This document shows positions 8,044-17,114 of a DNA stretch of 64,000 nucleotides, piece by piece; the stretch's first letter is position 1; each line of letters begins with the position of its first letter. The notes under the pieces are model-generated. The model had not been told where the DNA came from and searched no databases. It worked only from the letters and a program-made list of their open reading frames with translations. This DNA comes from Olleya marilimosa CAM030 (GTDB taxonomy: Bacteria > Bacteroidota > Bacteroidia > Flavobacteriales > Flavobacteriaceae), in contig NZ_JADR01000008.1 of assembly GCF_000518485.1 (NCBI RefSeq), positions 1 to 64,000 of the forward strand. The letters run 5' to 3'. A program made the translations under genes and the position numbers.

Positions 8044-8268
8044 TTACTTTCTGTAATTAAAAGGTTTGTCTTCGTAAAAATGTTCAAATGTTTTATCCGT
8101 AAAGTAGTGGTCTTTTAATACTTTATAAACCATAATAGCTACAAAAATTTGTCCAATAACAGTTAGGTAAAAGACCCAACTAAAGGATATGTTCATGGCT
8201 ACCATAATGGTAACAGTAATTAATAGTAAGGTAGTAATGACCACCCAAAGCATTGCAGGCGTTTTCAT
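8044..8268 (-). CDS. Small two-helix membrane protein, unknown function
   Basis: A 74-residue protein with two hydrophobic helices (about residues 6-27 and 30-48) and a hydrophilic tail rich in aromatic and charged residues (HYFTDKTFEHFYEDKPFNYRK). It lies 70 nt downstream of the DUF2797 gene on the same strand and 30 nt upstream of the hypothetical gene ending at 7648. No family is recognised with certainty. It is probably an inner-membrane protein. Confidence 0.7.
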   Translation of the reverse strand: MKTPAMLWVVITTLLLITVTIMVAMNISFSWVFYLTVIGQIFVAIMVYKVLKDHYFTDKTFEHFYEDKPFNYRK

Positions 8269-8338
8269 AGTTTTTATTTACAATTTACTAAAAACTAGAG
8301 TAATATGTTTTGTGTGGCTCGTTAATTTATTTATAAAA

Positions 8339-9133
8339 TTAAGTAATACTAATATTTACAACCAGACCTTCATTACTTCTAATGTTACAAACAGTGTTGT
8401 CTTCAAAAATTAAATATTGTCCTTTAATACCTTTTAAAACACCTGTGTAATGTGGTGTTTTAGTAAAGTTTAAAGACTTAGGTTTTGTTGGATATTGTAA
8501 GACTGGAAATTCAATATTAGTTTCCTGATTATCTTCAATAAAATATTGTTTTGCTTCGTCAGGTATATACTGTTTTAGCTTATCACGCCATTCAATTAAA
8601 TTTTCATCCTTAATATCATTTTTAAGCATGGTACGCCAATTAGTTTTGTCGCCAACATAATCCTTTAAAGCAACTTCAGTAATACCAGCCAGATATCTGT
8701 TTGGCACTTCAACAATTTCGATAGCTTCATGCGCACCTTGATCAATCCAACGCGTTGGGACTTGACCTTTTCTAGTTACACCAACTTTTATATTGCTAGA
8801 ATTAGCTAAATAGACAATATGTGGTTGTAACTGTACTTGTTTTTCGTAAGCCAAATCACGTTCTTCAATATCCAAATGCGCTTGACTTAACTCGGGTTTC
8901 ATAATCCAATCTGCTGCTTGCGGAATCTCAAAAAAGCAACTTTTACAAAAACCTTGACGATAAATAGGCTTATCTAAATGGCAATTTAGACACTCGTATT
9001 TTACAAAACTAAACGTTAAGGTTTTGTCTAATAATTGGTTAATATTAATAAAGTCATTTTTAAAAACCATATAGTAGTTTATAGGTTTAGAAAACTCGGT
9101 TTGCATTTTTGTCAACACACCTTGGTAGGTCAT
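8339..9133 (-). CDS. DUF2797 family protein with zinc-ribbon-like cysteines
   Basis: A 264-residue protein matching DUF2797. A four-cysteine cluster, C-x2-C (YECLNCHL) and C-x2-C (GFCKSCFF), likely binds zinc. After it comes a GIY-YIG-like core: HIVYLANSSNIKVGVTRKG followed by PTRWIDQGA, recalling the strand-turn-strand with a following Arg of GIY-YIG nucleases. The resemblance to GIY-YIG is my reading; the function of DUF2797 is not established. Start codon ATG at 9133 is 42 nt from the divergent GH3 gene, so the two share a short promoter region. Confidence 0.85.
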   Translation of the reverse strand: MTYQGVLTKMQTEFSKPINYYMVFKNDFININQLLDKTLTFSFVKYECLNCHLDKPIYRQGFCKSCFFEIPQAADWIMKPELSQAHLDIEERDLAYEKQVQLQPHIVYLANSSNIKVGVTRKGQVPTRWIDQGAHEAIEIVEVPNRYLAGITEVALKDYVGDKTNWRTMLKNDIKDENLIEWRDKLKQYIPDEAKQYFIEDNQETNIEFPVLQYPTKPKSLNFTKTPHYTGVLKGIKGQYLIFEDNTVCNIRSNEGLVVNISIT

Positions 9134-9175
9134 AAAAAAAAGTATTATTTTTAAAACTTAAAGATACAAATAACT

Positions 9176-10690
9176 ATGCCAATTCCTCTTGTTAATTCTA
9201 TTGCTTCATGGTTTTTAAAGAAGCGTTTTCATCAAATAGAGTTGTTTTTAAAGTATCCAAATGAGGTGCAGCAAGAGCTATTATTTAGTTTACTAGATAT
9301 TGCTAAAGACACTGAGGTTGGTAAAAAGCACGAATTTGCTTCAATAAAAAACTATGCAACCTTTGCGGATCGCGTACCAATATCTACTTACGAGGATTTA
9401 CAGGATAGTATTGAGCGCTCAAGACAAGGTGTAAATAATATTTTTTGGCCAAAGCCAATTAAGTGGTTTGCAAAATCTAGTGGTACAACCAGTGCTAAAA
9501 GTAAGTTTATTCCTGTTAGTTTTGACAGTTTAGAGGAGTGTCATTATGCAGCAAGTAAAGACTTGCTATGTATGTATCTCAATAATAATGAAGACTCGCA
9601 ATTATTTACAGGTAAAAGCTTAAGGTTAGGAGGTAGTAAGGAACTGTACAAAGAAAACGGAACTGCATTTGGAGATTTAAGCGCTATTTTAATAGACAAT
9701 ATGCCTTTTTGGGCAGAGTTTAGTAGTACACCAAGTAGTAAGGTTAGTTTAATGAGTGATTGGGAAACTAAAATGGCTGCTATAGTTAACGAGACTATAA
9801 ACGAAAACGTGACCAGTCTTGCAGGAGTACCAAGTTGGATGTTAGTTTTACTTAATAACGTATTAGATAAAACTGATAAAACAAGCTTATTTGACGTTTG
9901 GCCTAATCTAGAAGTGTATTTTCATGGAGGTGTAAGCTTTAATCCGTATATCGAGCAATACCGAAACATTTTACCTAAAAAAGATTTTAAATATTACGAA
10001 ATTTATAATGCATCGGAAGGTTTTTTTGCAATTCAAGATCAAAATTACTCTGGCGATTTATTGTTAATGTTAGACTATGGTATTTTTTACGAGTTTATCC
10101 CAATGGATACATTTGGGACCAAAGACCAAAAAGTAATACCATTAAGTGAGGTGCAACTTAATAAAAACTATGCAGTTGTAATTACAACTAATGCTGGGCT
10201 TTGGCGTTATATGATAGGTGATACCGTAAGGTTTGTCTCTATCAGTCCCTATCGTATAAAAGTGTCAGGACGCACAAAACACCACATTAATGTTTTTGGT
10301 GAAGAGTTGATTATTGAAAACGCTGAAGATGCTTTAAAAAAAGTATGTAAAAAGACGAAGTCAGAAATTGTAGATTACACAGCAGCTCCAATATTTATGG
10401 AAGGTAAAGAAAAAGGTGCGCATGAGTGGTTAATCGAGTTTAAAACGCCTCCAAAGGATATTAATTATTTTAATGAGCTGTTTGATAATGCACTTAAAAG
10501 TCTAAACTCAGACTATGAAGCTAAACGTTATAATAATATGACATTAAATAAACCAAAAATACATATAGCTAGAGAGCAGTTGTTTTATGATTGGTTAAAG
10601 CAAAATAATAAGCTTGGAGGCCAACACAAAGTCCCAAGACTATCTAATACGCGTCAATATATGGACGAGCTAATACTTTTAAATACATAG
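9176..10690 (+). CDS. GH3 auxin-responsive promoter family protein (acyl-adenylate ligase fold)
   Basis: A 504-residue protein of the GH3 family. Recognisable ATP-binding motifs are FAKSSGTTSAKSKFIP (about residues 98-113), YNASEGFFAIQD (about 278-289) and the hinge-like LWRYMIGDTVRF. In plants GH3 enzymes conjugate amino acids to auxin or jasmonate; bacterial members are common in Bacteroidetes and their substrates are unknown. A cytoplasmic acyl-adenylating ligase is the best inference. It is monocistronic, ended by the hairpin at 10854. Confidence 0.93.
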   Translation: MPIPLVNSIASWFLKKRFHQIELFLKYPNEVQQELLFSLLDIAKDTEVGKKHEFASIKNYATFADRVPISTYEDLQDSIERSRQGVNNIFWPKPIKWFAKSSGTTSAKSKFIPVSFDSLEECHYAASKDLLCMYLNNNEDSQLFTGKSLRLGGSKELYKENGTAFGDLSAILIDNMPFWAEFSSTPSSKVSLMSDWETKMAAIVNETINENVTSLAGVPSWMLVLLNNVLDKTDKTSLFDVWPNLEVYFHGGVSFNPYIEQYRNILPKKDFKYYEIYNASEGFFAIQDQNYSGDLLLMLDYGIFYEFIPMDTFGTKDQKVIPLSEVQLNKNYAVVITTNAGLWRYMIGDTVRFVSISPYRIKVSGRTKHHINVFGEELIIENAEDALKKVCKKTKSEIVDYTAAPIFMEGKEKGAHEWLIEFKTPPKDINYFNELFDNALKSLNSDYEAKRYNNMTLNKPKIHIAREQLFYDWLKQNNKLGGQHKVPRLSNTRQYMDELILLNT

Positions 10691-10853
10691 GTAATAGTTA
10701 GTGTTATTTACTGTTCTTTTTAACTAATGTCTATTTTATAATTATCATAGTTTAAATAAATCAGTCTATTTATTTGGTTATCAAACAAATAAAACATATA
10801 TTAGTCTTGCTATTAATCTGGCTTTAAGGGAAGTCATATTGAATTTAATCAAG

Positions 10854-10893
10854 AAAAAACCACTTTAAACATCTGTCTAAAGTGGTTTTTTTA
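10854..10893. terminator. Bidirectional rho-independent terminator
   Basis: AAAAAACCACTTTA (10854-10867) pairs with TAAAGTGGTTTTTT (10878-10891) around a 10-nt loop, between the convergent GH3 and clpX genes. Confidence 0.88.
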
Positions 10894-10910
10894 ATTGCGT
10901 AAACTATAAT

Positions 10911-12143
10911 TTAAGAGACTGCTTTTAATTTTTTAATAGTAGTCTTGCTTAATTTTTGTTCAGCGTAAGCTTTTGTTACGTTTAGTTTTTTAGTGTCACT
11001 TCCAGGAAGTTCAAACATGGCGTCCGTAAGGATTTCTTCGCACAAGCTTCTTAATCCACGAGCACCAAGTTTATACTCTATAGCTTTGTCAACAATAAAG
11101 TCTAAAGCACCATCGGTTAAACTTAGCTCTATTTCGTCCATTTCAAACAGCTTTTTATATTGTTTGATAATGGCGTTTTTAGGCTCTGTTAATATAGCTC
11201 TTAACGTTTTACCGTCAAGTGGATCCATGTAAGTTAAAACAGGTAAACGCCCAATAATTTCTGGTATTAAACCAAAGTCTTTTAAATCCTTAGGGATAAT
11301 ATATTGTAATAAATTATTGTGGTCTACAACATCTTCTTTAATAGATGCACTATAACCTACAGCTTGCATGTTTAATCGTTTTGAGATTACACGCTCAATA
11401 CCATCAAAAGCACCACCAGCAATAAATAAAATATTTTCGGTATCTACTTCAATAAACTTTTGGTCAGGATGTTTACGACCACCTTTTGGCGGAACGTTAA
11501 CTACAGTACCTTCTAAAAGTTTTAGTAAAGCCTGTTGTACACCTTCGCCAGAGACATCTCTAGTTATTGAAGGGTTATCACTTTTACGTGCTATTTTGTC
11601 AATCTCGTCTATAAACACAATACCTTTTTGTGCTTTATCTAAATTGTAATCTGCAGCTTGTAATAATCGTGTTAAAATACTTTCTACATCTTCACCAACA
11701 TAACCTGCTTCTGTTAACACAGTAGCATCTACAATAGCTAAGGGTACATTTAACATTTTTGCAATGGTTTTAGCCATTAATGTTTTACCTGTACCTGTTT
11801 GTCCAACCATTATAATGTTTGATTTTTGAATTTCAATATCATCATTAGTTGGAGGTTGTAATAAACGTTTGTAGTGGTTGTAAACTGCTACAGACATTAC
11901 TTTTTTGGTGTATTCTTGACCAATAATATACTGATCTAAAAAGCTGTTTATTTTTTGCGGCTTTTTCAGCATCAATTCTGCTGAAAGATCTTTAGTGTCT
12001 TCTTCTTTAGATTCTTCAACAACAATACCATGTGCTTGCTCAATACATCTATCACAGATGTGTGCATCTAAACCAGCAATTAATAAATTGGTTTCTGGCT
12101 TTTTCCTACCACAAAACGAACATTCTAATTCTTCCTTTGCCAT
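10911..12143 (-). CDS. clpX: ATP-dependent Clp protease ATP-binding subunit ClpX
   Basis: A 410-residue AAA+ unfoldase. The N-terminal zinc-binding domain has C8, C11, C30 and C33. The AAA+ core has Walker A GQTGTGKT, Walker B IVFIDEID and a sensor-2 region near [11 protein letters not shown]. The loop that docks on ClpP reads VGY in place of the E. coli IGF. ClpX hexamers unfold tagged substrates and feed them to ClpP. It follows clpP by 81 nt on the same strand, the standard tig-clpP-clpX order. Confidence 0.98.
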   Translation of the reverse strand: MAKEELECSFCGRKKPETNLLIAGLDAHICDRCIEQAHGIVVEESKEEDTKDLSAELMLKKPQKINSFLDQYIIGQEYTKKVMSVAVYNHYKRLLQPPTNDDIEIQKSNIIMVGQTGTGKTLMAKTIAKMLNVPLAIVDATVLTEAGYVGEDVESILTRLLQAADYNLDKAQKGIVFIDEIDKIARKSDNPSITRDVSGEGVQQALLKLLEGTVVNVPPKGGRKHPDQKFIEVDTENILFIAGGAFDGIERVISKRLNMQAVGYSASIKEDVVDHNNLLQYIIPKDLKDFGLIPEIIGRLPVLTYMDPLDGKTLRAILTEPKNAIIKQYKKLFEMDEIELSLTDGALDFIVDKAIEYKLGARGLRSLCEEILTDAMFELPGSDTKKLNVTKAYAEQKLSKTTIKKLKAVS

Positions 12144-12224
12144 TTTTTTTGTTTAAAAGTCAATAGTTAATTGTAAGCTATAAAATGATAACTTATAATT
12201 AAAATGACCCTTTAATTTAAATAT

Positions 12225-12899
12225 TTAGTTACGAGCTAAAATCTCGTCAATCATTCCGTATTCCTTAGCTTTGTCAGCTTTCATCCAGTAATCTCTATCA
12301 CTATCTTCATACACTTTATCATAATCTTGTCCAGAATGCTTACTAATAATCTTGTAAAGTTCTTCCTTAAGGATTAAAATCTCACGTGCAGTAATTTCTA
12401 TATCACTAGCTTGACCTTGTGCACCACCTAAAGGTTGGTGTATCATTACGCGAGAGTGTGTTAATCCACTACGCTTGCCTTTTGCTCCTGCACATAATAA
12501 TACTGCTCCCATTGAGGCTGCCATACCTGTACATATAGTTGCTACATCTGGTTTAATAAATTGCATAGTGTCGTAGATACCTAATCCAGCATATACGCTT
12601 CCTCCTGGAGAGTTAATATATATTTGGATGTCTTTATTAGCATCTGTACTTTCTAAAAATAATAATTGTGCTTGAATAATATTAGCAACCTGGTCATTAA
12701 TACCTGTTCCTAAAAATATAATTCTATCCATCATTAAACGCGAAAACACATCAAATATAGCAATGTTCATTTGACGCTCTTCAATAATGTTTGGCGTTAA
12801 GTTAGTAGGATACATACTACTTATAATTTTGTTGTAATACGTACTACTTATACCTTGATCTTTTATAGCGAATTTTTCGAATTCTTTTCCGTAATCCAT
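12225..12899 (-). CDS. clpP: ATP-dependent Clp protease proteolytic subunit ClpP
   Basis: A 224-residue serine peptidase. With the start at the ATG encoding [10 protein letters not shown], the catalytic triad is S129 (GMAASMGAV), H154 (MIHQPLGG) and D203 (DRDYW). An upstream in-frame TTG would add 20 residues, but they would be encoded inside the hairpin at 12932-12966 and do not look like ClpP, so I reject it. ClpP tetradecamers degrade proteins supplied by ClpX. The first ~17 residues act as propeptide or axial loop in homologues. Confidence 0.98.
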   Translation of the reverse strand: MDYGKEFEKFAIKDQGISSTYYNKIISSMYPTNLTPNIIEERQMNIAIFDVFSRLMMDRIIFLGTGINDQVANIIQAQLLFLESTDANKDIQIYINSPGGSVYAGLGIYDTMQFIKPDVATICTGMAASMGAVLLCAGAKGKRSGLTHSRVMIHQPLGGAQGQASDIEITAREILILKEELYKIISKHSGQDYDKVYEDSDRDYWMKADKAKEYGMIDEILARN

Positions 12900-12924
12900 A
12901 GTCTGCTTAAATGTTATTTTAATT

Positions 12925-12966
12925 GAAAAAATTAGGCGTTGTTTAGTCTTGCTAAACAACGCCTAA
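12925..12966 (-). terminator. Strong terminator-like hairpin in the clpP leader, after tig
   Basis: A perfect 15-bp stem (12932-12946 with 12952-12966) with a 5-nt loop is followed, on the minus strand, by a T-run (complement of GAAAAAA at 12925-12931). It has all the marks of an intrinsic terminator for tig, yet only about 25 nt separate the T-run from the clpP start codon, leaving no room for a promoter. It may therefore act as an attenuator or partial terminator setting clpPX below tig. Confidence 0.8.
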
Positions 12967-13039
12967 AGATAATGATTATTTTGTTAAACCGCTCCCAATA
13001 CATTCTTATCAAATTGATAAAAAGATAATAGAGGGTTTA

Positions 13040-14368
13040 TTATTTATCACCATATACTTCTTTGACAAAAGCTTCATAAGACATTTCTTTAGTCTTAATG
13101 TTAGCTTTTTCTTTGTATAGGTCCAATAGTTTTTGACTTACTACTTGCTCAGAAATACGTCTTACTTCTTCTTGGTTACCTAATACACGTGCAGCGATGT
13201 CGTCTAATTCTTTTTCAGAAGGATTTAATTGTCCAAACTGTGCCATTTGCATTTTAATCATGTTTTTGGCACTTGTTTTAACGTCTTCAAAGTCTACTTT
13301 AAGGTCGTTGTCTGACATTAATTTACCTTCAATAAGTTGGTAACGTAAGCTTTTTTCTGATTTTTCGTATTCTTCTTTAGCAGTCGCTTCATCCATTTCT
13401 TTTTCACCTGCAACTTGCATCCATTTAGTAAGGAATTCTGCTGGTAAATCAAATTTAGTATTGTCTACTAAGTATTCTGTTACGTCGTTTAATAATTTTT
13501 GATCAGATTGTTGTACAAATTGCTTTTCAGCATCTTCTTTGATCTTAGCTTTAAGTTCTGATGCAGATTTTACTACGTCTTTACCAAAAAGTTTATCAAA
13601 TAATTCTTGATCTAAATCTGCTAATTCACGACTATTTATTTCTGTTATTGTAAAAGTAACTTCTATATCTAATCCGTGAGCATCATCATGTTGGATTTTT
13701 AAAGCGTTCATTAATTCATGATCGTCTTCGTATAATCCTTTAGTTTTTAATGTTATTACATCACCAACTTTAGCTCCAATAAATTTCTTTTCTGTTGCTT
13801 TACCTTTAAACTTGTCTAAAGTAATAGTAACTGTGTTGTCTATTTCTTTTTCTTCGTTTTTAAAAGTTCCGGTGATTTCGCTATCCTTTTTAACTTCAGT
13901 TTCTGATACGATTTTACCGTATTGTTTTTGGATGCGTTCCACTTGCTCATCAATCATTTTGTCATCTGCAACGATGTTATAATGTGTAATGGCTGTTTTG
14001 CTTTTTAAATCTACGCTAAATTCTGGAGCTAGACCTAATTCAAATTCAAAAGCAAAAGAATCAGACTCCCAGTTTATTTCATCTTGTTGCTTAGGTAATG
14101 GTTGACCTAATACGTCTAATTTTTCTTCAGTTAAATATTTGTTTAATGCATCTTGAAGTAATTTGTTTACTTCATCTACTAATACAGCTTTACCGTATTG
14201 TTTTTTTACCATTCCCATTGGTACTTGACCTTTTCTAAATCCTGGGATGTTAGCTGTTTTTCTGTAGTCTACTAAGATTTTTTCAACCTTATCGTTATAA
14301 TCTTCTTTAACGATTTCTACTTTTACTACAGCATTTAATGCATCAATGTTTTCTCTTGTAATATTCAT
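13040..14368 (-). CDS. tig: Trigger factor, ribosome-associated chaperone
   Basis: A 442-residue trigger factor. The N-terminal ribosome-binding domain contains the signature region NIPGFRKGQVPMGMVKKQYG (GFRxGxxP). It is followed by an FKBP-like domain (about 150-245), whose sequence has drifted from active prolyl isomerases, and a long helical C-terminal arm domain. It binds near the ribosome exit tunnel and shields nascent chains. It is the first gene of the tig-clpP-clpX group; a strong hairpin separates it from clpP. The leader includes a short GCCC/GGGC stem at 14384-14398 of doubtful meaning. Confidence 0.96.
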   Translation of the reverse strand: MNITRENIDALNAVVKVEIVKEDYNDKVEKILVDYRKTANIPGFRKGQVPMGMVKKQYGKAVLVDEVNKLLQDALNKYLTEEKLDVLGQPLPKQQDEINWESDSFAFEFELGLAPEFSVDLKSKTAITHYNIVADDKMIDEQVERIQKQYGKIVSETEVKKDSEITGTFKNEEKEIDNTVTITLDKFKGKATEKKFIGAKVGDVITLKTKGLYEDDHELMNALKIQHDDAHGLDIEVTFTITEINSRELADLDQELFDKLFGKDVVKSASELKAKIKEDAEKQFVQQSDQKLLNDVTEYLVDNTKFDLPAEFLTKWMQVAGEKEMDEATAKEEYEKSEKSLRYQLIEGKLMSDNDLKVDFEDVKTSAKNMIKMQMAQFGQLNPSEKELDDIAARVLGNQEEVRRISEQVVSQKLLDLYKEKANIKTKEMSYEAFVKEVYGDK

Positions 14369-14499
14369 TTATAAATGATATAAAGCCCTAAAAGGGCATT
14401 TAACACTAGTTTTTTTTAATTAAAAAGGTGTGCAAAAGTACTACTTTTTTATAGTATTGCAAAGTTTTTAACATGTTGTGTTACAGACTATTTTAAGTT

Positions 14500-14853
14500 T
14501 TACTTGGTTTTAGTGTCTGACTTTAAAAAGGATTGTAATAGGGATTGTAAGATAGATAGCAAAATACTAAATAAAATAGCAGTCCAAATACTTGAAACAG
14601 TAAAGCCATCTATAAATTTATCTGCTAATAGTATTATTAAACCATTAATTACAAATAAAAACAAACCTAAAGTTATAATGGTAATAGGGAAGGTTAGTAT
14701 GACAAGTATAGGTTTTACTAATAAGTTTAATATTGATAAAACAATTGCCACTATAATTGCTGTTAAGTAGCTGTCTACAACTACTCCGTTTAATATATGT
14801 GCTAAAACAAATACTGCTATAGCGTTAAGTAATAATCTTATAATTAAGTTCAT
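14500..14853 (-). CDS. Phage holin family 4-TM membrane protein (YvlD-like)
   Basis: A 117-residue integral membrane protein with four predicted helices and the motif VLSILNLLVKPILVILTFPITIITLGL, typical of the phage_holin_4_2 / YvlD family. Despite the family name these are chromosomal membrane proteins of unknown function and no phage genes are near. It lies 24 nt downstream of the hydrolase gene on the same strand, so co-transcription with pdxJ and the hydrolase is likely. Confidence 0.9.
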   Translation of the reverse strand: MNLIIRLLLNAIAVFVLAHILNGVVVDSYLTAIIVAIVLSILNLLVKPILVILTFPITIITLGLFLFVINGLIILLADKFIDGFTVSSIWTAILFSILLSILQSLLQSFLKSDTKTK

Positions 14854-14877
14854 AATTTATGTTTTAGTTATTAGACC

Positions 14878-15639
14878 TTAATTTACAAAATTTGTTACAG
14901 CATTATAAAAATCTTCGGGATTTTCTGCATGCAACCAATGTCCTGCATTACTTATGGTAATTATGTTTGCTTCCGGAAAATGGTTTTTAATTATTGCTTC
15001 ATCTTGGTTGCCTATATATTCGCTTTTATCACCTCTTAAAAATAGTGTGTCTCCTTCAAATTTTGCGTGTATAGGTAATGCTTCTCCAACTTCCGAAACA
15101 TTTTCTGTTAAAGCTTCCAAATTCATCCTTAGTGCTAATTTTCCTTTTTCTATCCAATACAGGTTTTTTAATAAAAACTGTCTTGTGCCAAAATCAGATA
15201 CATAGTTGGCTAGTTGTTTGTCGGCTTGACTTCGACTTTTTAAAACATTAAAGTCTAAGCTATTTAAACCTTGTAAAATGGCATCGTGATGGATAGGATA
15301 AAAACGTGGAGATATATCTGCAATAATTAATTTGCTAACAAGTTCTGGATACAGCGTAGCAAATAACATAGCTGTTTTTCCTCCCATGGAATGTCCTAAT
15401 AAAATGGCGTCTTTTATTTGGTTAGCGTCAAAATAATGTTTTAGATCTTCTGCTAAAGCTTCGTAATGAAAACTATCATCATGAAAACTTCTACCATGAT
15501 TACGTTGGTCTACAAGATGGACTTGAAAATGCTCAGCAAATTGATTACCTAGAGTTTTCCAATTATCACTCATGCCTAAAAAGCCATGAAGAATGACAAA
15601 TGGTTTACCTTCTCCTATAATATTTGAGTGTAAGAGCAT
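14878..15639 (-). CDS. Alpha/beta-hydrolase (YbfF-like esterase)
   Basis: A 253-residue alpha/beta-hydrolase. The oxyanion region is VILHGFLGMSDNWKTLG, the nucleophile is the Ser in LLGHSMGGKTA, and the catalytic His is in SNAGHWLHAENP near the C terminus. An Asp in the FLRGDKSEYI strand is the likely third member. It resembles E. coli YbfF, a short-chain acyl esterase; the physiological substrate is unknown. It starts 6 nt after the pdxJ stop codon, suggesting translational coupling. Confidence 0.93.
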   Translation of the reverse strand: MLLHSNIIGEGKPFVILHGFLGMSDNWKTLGNQFAEHFQVHLVDQRNHGRSFHDDSFHYEALAEDLKHYFDANQIKDAILLGHSMGGKTAMLFATLYPELVSKLIIADISPRFYPIHHDAILQGLNSLDFNVLKSRSQADKQLANYVSDFGTRQFLLKNLYWIEKGKLALRMNLEALTENVSEVGEALPIHAKFEGDTLFLRGDKSEYIGNQDEAIIKNHFPEANIITISNAGHWLHAENPEDFYNAVTNFVN

Positions 15640-15645
15640 ATGGAT

Positions 15646-16359
15646 TTATTTTAGTTTGTTTTTATACATGTTAACCACGTTTTCTATGCCTAAATATAAA
15701 CTTTCAGAAACTAAAGCATGTCCTATGGATACTTCTAATAATCCTGGCATATTTTGTTTAAAATACTGGATATTATCCAAAGATAAATCATGTCCTGCAT
15801 TAACACCAAGTCCTAAATTATTAGCTAGTTCGGCACATTTTGTATAAGGTAATATGGCTTCTTTGTTGCCTAAACTATATTGATGTGCAAAAGCTTCGGT
15901 GTATAATTCAATTCTATCTGTTCCTGTAGCTTTGGCACCTTCTATTTGTGCTAAATCAGGATCTACAAATATGGATGTTCTGATGCCTTTTTTCTTAAAT
16001 TCAGTAATAACTTCAACTAAAAAAGCTTTATGTTTAATGGTGTCCCAACCTGCATTACTAGTTAAAGTATCAATACTATCAGGTACTAAGGTTACTTGTG
16101 TTGGTTGTAACTCTAAAACCATATCCATAAATTTAGGGATTGGATTACCTTCAATATTATACTCGGTATAAACTACAGGTTTTAAATCGTAAGCATCTTG
16201 ATATCTAATATGACGTTCGTCTGGTCTTGGATGTATAGTGACGCCTTCTGCTCCAAAACGTTGGACGTCTTTAGCAAACTGAACGACATTAGGTGTGTTG
16301 CCTCCACGAGAGTTTCTTAAAGTAGCAATCTTGTTGATGTTTACGCTTAATTTTGTCAT
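15646..16359 (-). CDS. pdxJ: Pyridoxine 5'-phosphate synthase PdxJ
   Basis: A 237-residue TIM-barrel enzyme that condenses 1-deoxyxylulose 5-phosphate with 3-amino-2-oxopropyl phosphate to make pyridoxine 5'-phosphate. Diagnostic segments are LSVNINKIATLRNSRGG, GAEGVTIHPRPDERHIR, QVTLVPD, IELYTE and VNAGHDLSLDN. I take the ATG at 16359 (MTKLSVN); an upstream in-frame start would add an atypical 11 residues. The gene is divergent from the CBS-nadK operon and leads the pdxJ-hydrolase-holin unit. Confidence 0.97.
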   Translation of the reverse strand: MTKLSVNINKIATLRNSRGGNTPNVVQFAKDVQRFGAEGVTIHPRPDERHIRYQDAYDLKPVVYTEYNIEGNPIPKFMDMVLELQPTQVTLVPDSIDTLTSNAGWDTIKHKAFLVEVITEFKKKGIRTSIFVDPDLAQIEGAKATGTDRIELYTEAFAHQYSLGNKEAILPYTKCAELANNLGLGVNAGHDLSLDNIQYFKQNMPGLLEVSIGHALVSESLYLGIENVVNMYKNKLK

Positions 16360-16452
16360 ACTATTATTTAATTTAATAATACAAAAATACAAAGTATAAG
16401 AGGCTTTTTGTGCTAATTTTTAATTAATTTGCAAATCTAAAGATTTAATAAA

Positions 16453-17112
16453 ATGAACCTTTCAGATTACATAATAAACGATATAAAACCATTACTTAAT
16501 TCTGGGTTAGTAAGCGATTTGCAATTGCTTTTTAATCAGTTGACTTATTCTCATATTCCTATAAAAAATGAGGAAGGTGTGTATTTGGGATGTATATCAG
16601 AGAATGATGCACATTGTTTTCAAAAAGTTGAGGCTATTTCGGATTGTGCTTATGCTACTGAAGGTTTTTTTGTTAGAGAAGACACTAATTGGTTAGATGT
16701 GTTAGAGGCTTTTGCTCAAAATTCTACTAATATAATGCCTGTTTTAAATGCAGGTAATAAATATTTAGGTTATTATGAATTAAATGATATTATAGGATTG
16801 TTTAATGAAACGCCATTTTTCTCAGAGAATGGAGCTGTTTTAATCATAGAAAAAGGTTTACTAGACTATTCTTTTAGTGAGATTAGTCAGATTGTAGAAA
16901 GTAATGATGGTAAATTATATGGTGCATTTATTTCTAAAATAGAAAATGATGTGGCTCAAATAACCTTAAAAATTGGTAATGTTGGTTTAAGCGAAATTAT
17001 GCAAACCTTTAGACGTTATAGCTATAATATAGTATCAGGTCATGAGGAAGATAGTTATTTAGATGGTTTAAAAGAACGCTCTGATTACCTTAATAAATAC
17101 CTAAACATTTAA
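16453..17112 (+). CDS. CBS domain-containing protein
   Basis: A 219-residue soluble protein with a CBS pair in the first ~130 residues (LTYSHIPIKNEEGVYLGCI; NIMPVLNAGNKYLGYYELNDI). The C-terminal region (about 140-215) has an ACT-like alternation and resembles the AcuB-like layout. CBS pairs bind adenine nucleotides; the target is unknown. Its stop codon is 2 nt before the nadK start, and the same gene order (pdxJ divergent, CBS, nadK) is familiar from Flavobacteriaceae, hinting at a link to NAD(P) metabolism. Confidence 0.9.
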   Translation: MNLSDYIINDIKPLLNSGLVSDLQLLFNQLTYSHIPIKNEEGVYLGCISENDAHCFQKVEAISDCAYATEGFFVREDTNWLDVLEAFAQNSTNIMPVLNAGNKYLGYYELNDIIGLFNETPFFSENGAVLIIEKGLLDYSFSEISQIVESNDGKLYGAFISKIENDVAQITLKIGNVGLSEIMQTFRRYSYNIVSGHEEDSYLDGLKERSDYLNKYLNI

Positions 17113-17114
17113 TA

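Noticed and set aside
12900-12959. N-terminal extension of ClpP by 20 residues from an upstream start
   Set aside because: The codons lie inside the terminator-like hairpin and the residues do not match ClpP; the ATG at 12899 gives the normal protein.
14384-14398. GCCC-TAAAA-GGGC stem in the tig leader
   Set aside because: Only four base pairs and no conserved context; could not be supported as a riboswitch or attenuator.
14500-14853. Phage holin as a sign of prophage
   Set aside because: The family is chromosomal and common; no other phage genes, attachment sites or integrase lie near.
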